Shown here in pieces: positions 9,033-21,000 of a DNA stretch of 64,000 bases. The position numbers were made by a program, and so were the translations under genes. This DNA comes from Elmis aenea (lineage: Eukaryota > Arthropoda > Insecta > Coleoptera > Elmidae), in assembly GCA_947652605.1 (NCBI GenBank), contig OX393577.1:48645494-48709493 (forward strand), written 5' to 3'. Position 1 is the stretch's first letter. Each line of letters begins with the position of its first letter. The notes under the pieces were generated by a model. The model did no database searches, was not told the origin of the DNA, and worked only from the letters and a program-made list of their open reading frames with translations.

Positions 9033-12000
9033 GTACGGTAAAAACACTACGTTATACGGTTGCCACTATTCAATACTTTATTTTTTTTTAGTTTCCTATG
9101 ACTGGAGAAGATGAGCTGTTGCAGGTAGCTACCTTGACTGAGAGTCTGTTGTTCATGAACAGCCCAAAACCCGATTCAGTATTGGAAAAATTCAGAACTC
9201 TTTTATGCAAAAAATTAGCTAATTTTCAGTTAAACTATACTCTGTCGACACCTGGTGATCCAGCGTTGAACAAACAAGTAGATGAGCTAAACACGTAAGA
9301 TCAATTAATTTATATTATTTCAAATTTAAACAATTTTATGAACTGCTTTTAAGAAATGTTATTGTTTTGGTCTCCAGTGGCACATTATTTTACTTTTAAG
9401 CAGGGCTAGAAACCGAAAAAAATTTTGGTTAACGGTTAACCGAAATCAAGAACTTTATTTTTATAACGGTTTTTGTTGAAAAACCGGTTTTTTCCGTAAA
9501 AAACCGGTTTTGAAAAAACCGGTTAATTTAACCGGTTTTTAACATTATTCAGATTTGGAATGCAAAGTATAAAAAGATATTATCTATTTATAATTTTATA
9601 ATATATGTACAATCAAGTATTCAGTAATTACTTTTGGTAAACTAATCACATTTAATACAGATTTTGTATTTTTTCAAAATAATTTTTATTGAAAAGAGAT
9701 GTTTAAAAAACCGGTTTTTTATTATTTTGGTTAAAGGTTACCGTTTTTTTTGCCTTTAAAAATAACGGTTTCGGTTTTGGTTCAAAATCACAATTTTGGA
9801 CAAAAAATAAAGGTTAACCGGTTTTTTAAACCGGTTTAAAAAACCGGTTTCATGCCCTGCTTTTAAGTGAAGAAAAACCAAGGCTAAAGGTTATCAAAAA
9901 TATTAGTAGGATTGCCAACTGCGTACTTTTGGACCGGAGATACCGCTTTAAGGAAATTTCTTTGTAGTCCGACTCAGCTGACTAATTATCCGGTCGGATG
10001 TATAAATTATAAAAAAGTTATTTTTTTTGGCATAAGAACACATATTGCGCGTAAAATATACATAAAAAAAATTCCAAATTCGCACTGGTAACTTAAAAAA
10101 AGGTATTCGCTGGCTCGAATATTTTTTCTTGAATGAATGAAATCTTTTCCAATTAACACCAATGACAAAAAAAGTCCTCTCGACTTTGTATTTTTGTATT
10201 ACAACTCCCCTCTCCCCCGAAATCTCCGGCACAAGTTTGTAAAGGAGTTGGCAACCCTAAATATTAGTCAAATAAATATGTCTTTCGTTAATACTTTAAT
10301 TAAATAAATATGTGCAGAACATAGCTGTTTTTTAAGGTTGTGGCTATTTGCACCTACAGTAGGTACGAATAATTGGCTATTTGCACCTACAGTAGGTACG
10401 AATAATTGGCTATTTGCACCTACTGTAGGTACGAATACTTGGCTATGCTATTTGCACTAACTGTATAGGTATATACCGGTTGGAACTGAGTTCTGGTACA
10501 CCCTTTTTTCTTTAGTTTTAATTTTACATAAATAAACATTTAGACATATAATATGTGTAAATAACCGGAATATTTGAACAAATGTACACTAATATCTTAC
10601 TTCAGGTTTCGCCGGAAATTACCCTAATTTTGTTATTTCAAATGGAACAACAGGGTGTTTTTTAAATACTGAGAAAAAAAAAATTGGCTGGCAATTTCTT
10701 ATCAAAAACTAAGGGGGGGCTTTTATATAACTCTTTTTCCCTTAGACGTCTCCTTTCATAGTAACACCCCTTAAACCTTAAAGGGTAGCGGTAAAATTAG
10801 GTTTTTATTTTATTTCTCAAATTTTGATAAATAGAGGTGAATTATATTTGGTAGATGTTTTATACTTATTGAAAGTTTTCCCATAGTAATATTTTCAATT
10901 ATGTCCCACCTTTACAAAGGGGCTGAAAAGTGTGACCACTGTTAGTTTTTTAATCGGAACTATTTTAAGGGGTTTAACCATTGTATAATTTAAAAACTTT
11001 GTTTATTAAAAACTTTTTTTATTCTTTAAATTTTCTTACAAATCCTACAGTTTTTGAGTAGAAAATAAAATAAGTGAACATAAACTATTAAATATTTTAA
11101 AATAAAACGATTCATTTTAGTGGTTACCATGGTTTGTGTATGTTCATATTGAGTAGAATTGACGGTTGTTTTTGTGTTATCATCAACTGATGTGGAATTA
11201 TACGGTTGGATATTTTTCTTTATAAAGACACCTGGCTGCTACTGAATTACCGTTAACAAGACCCTAATCGAAATACATATCGCACATCTTAACATTATTT
11301 GTGTAATTCATTTTAAAGAACAAGAGTTTACAACATGAAAACACCCATCAATTCTAATCAATAATTTTTTATAATAGTTTAAGTCTTTTGAGGAAGCCTT
11401 TCAATACAAATATATGTTATTGGTCGGAAAATACTCTATTTAAATAATCGCATATACCACTAACATTGCATTCAAAAAATTGGCTTTTAGTCAAAACCCG
11501 ATTCTGCAACTTTCAAAGCCCATTAAAGTAACCTAAATGTTAAATAAATTGTATAAAAAACGTTTTCGGACGCTTGTTGACGTAATAGAATTCAATCTAT
11601 GCAGGCCACGGCAAATAAATATTTGTCCAAAAATTATTTGAAGCTATTAAAATTAATCAAAATAGTGCAGCTATATTCAAAATTGCCTCCTCTACCCAAA
11701 AATGTAAATATATAGTGTGTGACATTTGAAATAAGGATCATTTCCGGCGAAACCGGAAGTGAAATAGTAGTGTACCTTTGTTCAAATATTTCGGTTATTT
11801 ACACATATCATATGTATAAAATTTTATTTATGTAAAATTAAAACTAAATTTAAAAAAAAAACAACTCAGTTACACCGGTATATTCCTTTACAGTAGGTGC
11901 AAATAGCCAATTATTCGTACTTACTGTAGGTGCAAATAGCCAATTATTCGTACCTACTGAAGGTGCAAATAGCCACAACCGTTTTTTAAAGTTATTTGGA

Positions 12001-15000
12001 GCGTTGTATAGAACAAAATTATGAATCCAACTTCTTGCCAGACGTACAGCCTACACTATTATTCAATCTTACAACGCCGTATCCTCTGATAACAAAACCA
12101 GTATTAGAAGAAGATTATCCAAATTACCACGACGACGATGTGGAGTATGACAAAAAAATGGATAACGTAAGTTTAAAATAAGACCATTGACTAAGACCCG
12201 ATTACACAAAGCAACACTTAGGTCCGATTGCATAAAAGTACATAATATTAGAACCTGGGATTAATCCAGTTGTTAAACCATGCTAACCCTAAAAACTAGG
12301 CAAAATCACACCGTAGTTGACGCTGATATTGTAACGGTCGCATATAATAATCTTTAAATATTTAATGAACAAAAGGTTATTTGTCTAAATTAAGTAAAAA
12401 AGTATTGTAAACGTATATTTCTTGGTTCTTAGAAAATTGTAAAAGAAATACTCTAGTTTCAAGTGTAAGAATGAGGAATTTATCCCGTTTGACTGATTTA
12501 TTATAACAGCCACGTAGCACCCAGACGAGTGTCTAATGTAAGGTAATATTTGAGCTTTGTTTTATTTTTAAATATACGAATGTAAAAGCATTAGCCCTAC
12601 CCATTTGGAAGACATAAAGCCAGGTCAAAAGTATCCTCCCTAGTTTGGGTCATTATATTGGGTGAATGAGTGATGCAATTTTATGAAGTTTACAAATTAA
12701 TTTATAATAGTCAATAATGCAGGTTTCTTGAGAAGAGACTAAATTTAAATTTATTATGAGATTACAAATAATTAATTTGCACGAAATTAATTTAATAATT
12801 AATATTATAGAAAATATCGTACTGGTGACTGCAATAGGTCGTATGTTATTCAATACTAACTTTTCAGTAGACACAAAATAGTTATTTATGTATCAAGACC
12901 AAAACTTGTAACTTTTTCGGCCGCGTCTGGTTTGCTGGCTGAGACGTAGCTGTACGTATAAAAAATTGTCTGCGACTGAGGGGAAAGGAAATAATTGAAA
13001 AATTAGAGGTAGGTAATTAGAAAAACGTAAAAATGTTGTTTCCTTTGATTGCGCTGTCGAGCACTCGAAATCGCGCTGTATTTTTGGATAGACGGAGGGA
13101 CGGTTGGGGGTGGCTTTTGGACGTGGCCGTGTATCCTATGTAGAGGGTGCGTAGACAGAGGCGGTCCACAAAAAACGTTCTGAACTTCTAAAAAAGCTCG
13201 ATCGGCCGGTGCGGTCGTATGAGCAATGCCATTCTGTCACGACGTGCGTAAATATACAAGGTGTTTCCAAATAAATATCGAAGTTGATGTTTTTTTACGG
13301 CGGAACCAGAAGTGGTGGGGAATTCGAAAGAGGGGAAAATGTGCACACCGACCGATACATGACACACGAGCACACGACCAGTGTCGTTTCTGTACAATCA
13401 ACGGTTTACTAAATATCCCAGAAAAAAAAAGAAAAAAAAAAGTTTCTGTAGATGTTTTTCTTAAATGAGCTTTGGTTTGGGTAATTTCGGATAGTTATTC
13501 GGTTCGAAACGATAGGGCGTCGAAATATGAAAAAATCGTCGATATACGGGGTGCAACGATATAATTGGTTGAGTGACAATGTTTTGATTTTTCTAGAATT
13601 ATTGCGTACGTGGTGGGACCGTTGGAAATGGCGTAGTTCTGTCAGAACAGTAGCGAATCGAGAGACGGGTGTCGCTGGGATATGCGACATTCGAGCTGTA
13701 TACAGTACGTAAAAAAAAATTGGGTCGGCGACTGACACAAAAGGAAATAATTGGAAAATTAAGGGTAACAAAAAAAAAACGTGAAAATTTTGTTTCCTTC
13801 AATTGCGCTGTCGAGCACTTCAAATCGCGCTGTATTTTTAGTTAGACGGACGGACGGTTAGGGGTGGCTTACGGACGTGGCCGTGTATCCTATGTACAGG
13901 GTGTGTAGATAGAGGCGGTCTACAAAAACGTTTAACCCTTTGACTACCAACGGGACACATACGTCCCACTAAGAAGTAAAAATTACTATCGAGTTTTAAT
14001 ACAAATAAATTGTTATTATTTGTTATCATATCATATTGGATCTCCGATAAAAAATATGTCTTTCTACGTGGGGGAGGGGCTTGTGAGGAGAATCATTGTC
14101 TTCAGTATTGTCATTGTTTGTCAGTCTGAACTTGCATATACAGTGTGACCCATTCCAAAGGGGATCAATCACCCTCATAAAAAGTTTATTTATGGTCCGA
14201 TTTTCATAAACTTTTTTTTCAACGATGAAGCATCAAAAACTGTACTTTGGCACACTATTTTAAAATTCTGTTTACACTCACAAAGCTTACTATGATTTTT
14301 TTTTATGTCAAAATAAGTACAATTTTTTTAGCGATTTTTCAATCTATAATCTGACTACACCACTGAATTTAGCATGCGCTCAAATGGGTTTTTACCAAAT
14401 TTCATGAAAAAGAAACAAGAACTAATAAAACAGTTTGCACTAGGTATGTGTAAAATTTCGCTGTGCAAAACATGTTTTACATCATTCTTTCTTTATAATT
14501 TGTTATTTTATCATTTTCTAACATTTTCAATATTTATAATCTTATTAGTTCACAGTAGTTTATAATTTTTTTTGTTATATTTTGGTAAATAAAAGTTTTA
14601 GTACATACCTTTACTGTCAAACCATATTTTTTTGTTCCTTGATTACAGCACCAGTGGGACATATGATCCCAGCTAGAAATACCAGTGGGAAATATATGTC
14701 CCGGGAGCGTTTGCTGCGAACCAAGGTCAATTTTTTTTTGTTGATAAAAATTTCTTATATTTATTAGTATTAGTTTAGCTTAAACTCATAATAAACTAAA
14801 ATTGCGTTAATATTCTTATTAAATAATTTTATTTTAATGTACTATTTTATATAAAAGCCTAAGAATGTTAAAAATAATATTAAATATATTTCGTTTGCAA
14901 TTTATAATTTTATTTCTGTCATTGTCAGCGTGAAGGTGTCGCTATGGAAATGGAATGATTAATTAATACTTTATACAATAATTGTCATTTAGTTCGTTTA

Positions 15001-18000
15001 CATTAACTTTCGTTCTATAATATAATTTTAAATTCGTAGAAAAAATAGCATTTACGACTCGAGATGAAATCAGTTTTTTTCGTTCGCGAGATTTGCTCAC
15101 TCGCCGCTTTGCGGCTCGTGAATAAATCTCACCTCACGAAAAAAACAGGACTTTCATCTCTTGTTGTAAAATATACTATTTTTTTTTAAAGTTGTTTATT
15201 TTAAATGAGCTCGCGTTTCGGTGTTCTCAGATGGTTTTTCGAGTCGAAGCGATAGGAGCGGATTCGTAGTGGCGTCGATAGAAAAATCGTAAATATTTGG
15301 TCTAGTGCACAGTTATGCTGTACATGGTGGTCTATTTTCGAAGCCTATACAAGGTATCTCAGTTATTATCAGAGATAGAAAAAAACTAAGTACGTAGTCT
15401 CGATTTCTTTTTTCGAGAAGAATTCATTGCCGTAAACAGATTTTTGATATCTTTTTTAATTTTCGAAATATAGCCAGAAACCGATTTTTGGTAATTTTCA
15501 AAAATGTTAAATATCTCACTTAAACGAAAAGATCTAGAAAAACTTTTGTGACATTTTTTGCATGTTTTTTTTGTCCTTAATAAGATGGCAATATGCATTT
15601 TTTTACTCATATACAGGGTGTCCCAGCCAAGACGAATTATTCGATAGCTCTGTTATTAGCAATAATTTTAGGAAAAGTTAAACATACAAGTTGTTTGTTA
15701 TCATTTACTACATAACCTAAACTTAAAATTATTTTCAACTATACACTGTGTTTTTTTTTTGCGCACCGACACAAAATATTGTTTTTTTTAAAATAATGTT
15801 TTCCAATTTTTAGATGTAAAATTAAATTCTTTTTCAAAAATATTATAAGTTGTTTATGTCTAAAATGAACTGTTTTTGAGTTATTACCGTTTTTTTTGAA
15901 AATGTTTACAGATGCAGACCTTTAAAAAATATTTATATTTATCATTATCAACATTACAACACTAGAGCAAATTGCTCTGGTAATTTATTAGACAATAGTG
16001 TTATAGTGATTGTTGACTAGTCAAATTTTTAAAATAATATACAGGGTGTTCGTTATACTCGGTCCATTTCGCTAAACTTTAAACTCACATAAGTCATATT
16101 TGTTTTAATGGAACACCCTATATAATTTACATTTTCTTATAGAAAATGTAATTATCTTTCAAAGTTATTAAACATGTTTTATGCCTAAATATAATATTTT
16201 TGGAATTGCGATGGATGAATGAGGAATATAAAACTAAACTGAGTAATAAAGCAAGGCTAAGACAACGGATTTTGCAGTCACAAACAGAAAAAGACAAAAG
16301 CAATTATCTTAAACAAAGAAAAAAAGTAAAAAACATGTGTAGAGCCCTGAAAGGAAAATTTATGGAAAAGGAATTAAAAGATATAGAAGAAAAGTTCCAA
16401 AAAAAAGATATAAAGAATTTATATAAGGAAGTAAAGGATATCAGGAAAGGCTACCAAGGAAGAGCTGTCCTCTACAAAGACGAGGAAGGGAACCTGTTGG
16501 GGGAGGAAGAACAAATCTGCAGGAGATGGGAACAATACAGGGTTATTCAAATTCGAGGCCCACCATGGGGATCTCGCTTATTATAATAGCTAGAGTATAG
16601 GTTTAAATTTGGCAAAGTTGCTAAATTTGATACTTATTGATAATCCAAAGAGAAATTGGGAATATCTCAAACGGTATCCGAGAAAATTAGGAAAACTGGA
16701 AAATGCGTTTTTTGAAAATCGTCTATAACTCCTTTGGAATTTGAAATATTTTAAATGTGTAAAGACATTGCCCTAGCAACTTTTCAAGCCGAATCGAATG
16801 GTGGTCACAAATTTTTGCTAGATCGATTCGTTTTTGTTTTATGACAACCAACTTTGTTTTTTCTTATGGGCGCAATTTTTGTTATTTACATAATCAATTA
16901 GCATTAATTTTTCTGAATCCATCGAGATATTACACATGGTATTTTACTTCTACATTAATTGTCAAATTTGAAAAAATACGTTTTAAACAATAACAACTAT
17001 AAATCAGGTAGGTCGGTCATTGTAGTTTATGTTGTTTCCATGACTACCAATCAACAAACTAAAAGTCTGTTACTTGTCACATTAATAAATTCGTAAAAAT
17101 TAACTTTAATAACGAAGAAAAATGCGATATGCTCCGATATTTTTATACTGTTCTTTTAAGTTTTGTTATACTTTATCACATGCTTTATACAAATTTACTT
17201 GAGTTTCTGTTAAATATAGAAAAATAGTGTTTTTTCCAGATATGTTTGTTATAAAAATGTTTTTTTTAATTGTTATCTGAAACCTTTCTGCCATATTTTT
17301 CTCTAATTTTGGCAAAAGCCTCATATTTCCCTATGTTTCTGTCCAACGAACAAAAATATGTGTGCAAGGTTTGTCTTCTATCTGGATATGTTTCTGCATA
17401 TCGTTGACAGTGTAGATAAAGTTCCTATTCAATGAATAAAAAATTAAAGTTCATTTTTACGAATTTATTAATGTGACAAGTAACAGACTTTTAGTTTGTT
17501 GATTGGTAGTCATGGAAACAACATAAACTACAATGACCGACCTACCTGATTTATAGTTGTTATTGTTTAAAACGTATTTTTTCAAATTTGACAATTAATG
17601 TAGAAGTAAAATACCATGTGTAATATCTCAATGGATTAAGAAAAATAAATGCTAATTGATTATGTAAATAGCAAAAATTGCGTCCATAAGAAAAAACAAA
17701 GTTGGTTGTCATAAAACAAAAACGAATCGATCTAGCAAAAATTTGTGACCACCATTCGATTCGGCTTGAAAAGTTGCTTGGGCAATGTCTTTACACATTT
17801 AAAATATTTCAAATTCCAAAGGAGTTATAGACAATTTTCAAAAATTGTAGTTTCCGGTTTTTCCTAATTTTCTCGAATAACGTTTGAGATATTCCCAATT
17901 TCTCTTTGGATTATCAATGAGCATCAAATTTAGCAACTTTGCCAAATTTAAACCTATACTCTAGCTATTATAATAAGCGAGATCCCCATGGTGGGCCTCG

Positions 18001-21000
18001 AATTTGAATAACCCTGTATTTCGAGAAATTACTGAACACAGGAACAGAAGAAGATTTTAAATATAACGAAGAAGGGGGAGAAAATGAGGAAGAAACAACA
18101 GGAGTGAGGAGAGAATAAGTAGAAGAAATCATACTAGCATTAAAAAATAATAAGAGCCCAGGTCAAAATAGAATCACCGCTGAAAATCTAAAACACGGAG
18201 GGGAAACCCTATATGATAAACTATATGAGCTGACTAAGGAAATCTGGGATACCGAATCTATGCCTCACCAGTGGACAAAAGCAATTATTGTTCCAATTTT
18301 TAAAAAAGGGGATATAACGGAATGTAGTAACTACAGAGGAATAGCTCTGTTAGATGCGGTCTATAAGATTCTGGCGGCACTGATAAAACAAAGATTAGAA
18401 GCTCACGTGGAGGCAGTGCTAGGCGAATATCAGGCCGGTTTTAGGAAAAACAGATCAATGACAGACCAAATATTTATGCTAAAGCAAATCATTACAGGAT
18501 CTTATGAGTATGAGATCCCGACAAACATGTTGTTTATAGACTTCAAGGCAGCTTACGATACGGTAGACAGAAATAAACTGGTCGAAGCAATGAAAGAACT
18601 AAGTATCCCAGGAAAGTTAATAAGACTTGTCGCAATGACGTTAAAAAAGACAACCTGCGCTGTAAGAGTCAAGGGAAAAATATTAAACGAGTTCGAGGTG
18701 AAATCAGGTGTACGACAAGGTGACCCATTCTCGACCACCCTATTTAATATGGTGCTGGAAAAAATAATAAGGGACAGAGGGATAAACAGACGGGGAACTC
18801 TCTTCAACAAAAGCCTCCAGTGTCTTGCATATGCAGACGACATATTATTAATAACCCGAAACACGAAGGATTTAGAAGACAAAGCAAGCAAGCTGTTAGA
18901 ATCAGCAAATAGAATGGGTCTCCAAATTAAGACGGACAAAAGCAAATACATGGAACTAAAAAACAAACTAGGAGGGGCCAATAAGAGATTTCTTAAGATA
19001 CAAACAGCGAACGGTGATGTGTTAAATATAGAAGAAGTAGAAGACTACATGTACCTAAGAACTCTGATAGACAATAAATGCAAAGAAATAACTGAAATAG
19101 ATTTAAGAATAGCAAAAAGCAACAGATGCGCGGGCGGATTAAACAGAATATTAAGGTCGAAAGAAGTATCGCGAAAAGCAAAAATAATATTATACAAGAC
19201 CCTCCTAAGACCAACTCTAACATATAGCAGTGAGACATGGGTAATGAACAAAACCACACAGTTAAAGCTGGAAGCCTGGGAACGGAAGATTCTTCGAAGA
19301 ATATTTGGTGGGAAAAAAGTGGAAAACAGGTGCGAACGAAGAACAAATGCAGACGTTTACAACTTATACCAAGTACCAAACATAACTCAATTCATCAAAG
19401 CTCGGCGATTGCAGTGGCTAGGTCATCTTGAACGAATGGAAGAGGACAGAGATGTAAAATATGTGAGCTGGAAGACACCGGAAGGAAAAAGAAAAATGTG
19501 CAGACCGAGGAGGAGATGGAGAGAGGCAGTTCTGGAGCACATAAGGAAAAAAAAACAACAAACTGGAGGCAGATGGCGAAGGACAGGAAGAGATGGAGAG
19601 ATTTTACTAAGCAATGGGCCTAAAAGACCTGTGAACGCTTCATATATAGGTATACAGGGTGTAGACTCGGATCACGCAACATAGCAATTTCAATGGTAAA
19701 ATTTTAAAAGTCGAATTTTTGCTCCGCTAATTATTTTAGAAAAAAAGTGCAAATACGTTTTTTGTAGAGAAAAAAATTCTGTATCTATAAATGTAATCAA
19801 TATTACTTTTTCGTTTTCCAAAAACAGAAAAATAAGCAAATTAAAAAACGCGTTTTCGCGAAAATCTGTAGTGCCTTGGAATTATGCTACGACAACTGCC
19901 CATCTTACTAACACTTACTGTCACTTTGACGTTTGAAGTTTATTCTTAATTATCATTTTTATTATATCTTGCAATGAAAACATAACTAATTGTGTAAAAT
20001 AAATGTTTGATAAAATATAAAGGATAATTAAGAATGAATTTCGCGTCAAAGTGACAGTATAAGTGACATTAGGCTGGGCAGTTGTCATACCATTTCTGTC
20101 CAAACGCGTTTTTTAATTTGCATAATTTTCAGTTATTGGAAAATGAAAAAGTAATATTGATTATATTTATGGATACAGAATTTTTTTCTCTACAAAAAAA
20201 CGTATTTGCACTTTTTTTCTAAAATAATTAGCGGAGCAAGAATTCAACTTTTAAAATTTTACCATTGAAATTGCTATGTTGCGTGATCCGAGTCTACACC
20301 CTGTATATTAATATGTTGGTTTTTGTGTATCTGTCCACAGTGCACTAAATTCCTCAATCTGAAAATATTTTACATTATTGATTAATGCATATCAAGCCTT
20401 CGAACCGTTATTTTTTTAGTTCCGGTTTAATTAAAAAAATATATGTATATCAGTTCGGTTCCGGAAAAAATAACGTTTTTTTTCGGTTTTTGGTTCAGCT
20501 CCGAGTAATTAATTTTTTTATTTATTAAATGTTTTTCTTTGGTTTAATAATAAGGTATAATAATTAGAAATAGAAATATACAGGGTGTCCAGTTTAAAAT
20601 GAAGTACATGGGTATCTCGGAAATCGTTAGAAATACAAAATCGGTTATATGGGGAAAAAGTTGCGCAATTACATGCGTAACAATAATCCAGTTTTACATT
20701 TTTAATAATTGATCCTGTTACGTAGTACCACAACGAAAACCAAATATGTACATTTTCTTCAAACCTCCATATTACTTTTACTTAAAAAGATTTGTGCGCC
20801 AAATTTTTAGAATCGGATAAGTAACTAGCCTACTATGTTTCGCTCGGTCATAACTAACTTTTGTTTTTCTTATGGGCGCCATATTGGATTTTTGCATTTT
20901 TCTAATCTGCATAACAAATGCTTTTCAACCATGTAAAGCATCCGGATGTTTAATCTAGGGAAAATACAAAAATTTGCAAAATTAAGGTTTCACCACAGTA

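Larger units (their letters stand above)
10336..11980. mobile_element. Foldback-like element: TIRs made of 33-bp tandem repeats, 9-bp TSD
   Basis: Both flanks carry the same 9 bp, GTTTTTTAA (10327-10335 and 11981-11989). The left terminus begins GGTTGTGGC, followed by three direct repeats of a 33-bp unit (10342-10374, 10375-10407, 10408-10440: GGCTATTTGCACCTACAGTA with GGTACGAATAATT) and a partial fourth. The right terminus has the same units inverted (about 11887-11974), ending GCCACAACC. A terminal inverted repeat built of tandem units plus a 9-bp duplication is the architecture of Drosophila FB elements. The middle is occupied by a nested 1.4-kb element. The insertion lies 2 bp from the AG of polycystin exon 3. 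Confidence 0.85.

Noticed and set aside
10342..10440. Three 33-bp direct repeats that could suggest a CRISPR array
   Set aside because: There are no spacers between the units, the genome is eukaryotic, and the units form the inverted termini of a transposon with a 9-bp duplication.
18553..19614. Long open frames on the - strand opposite the reverse transcriptase
   Set aside because: They are antisense shadows of the RTE-like reading frame and have no domain.
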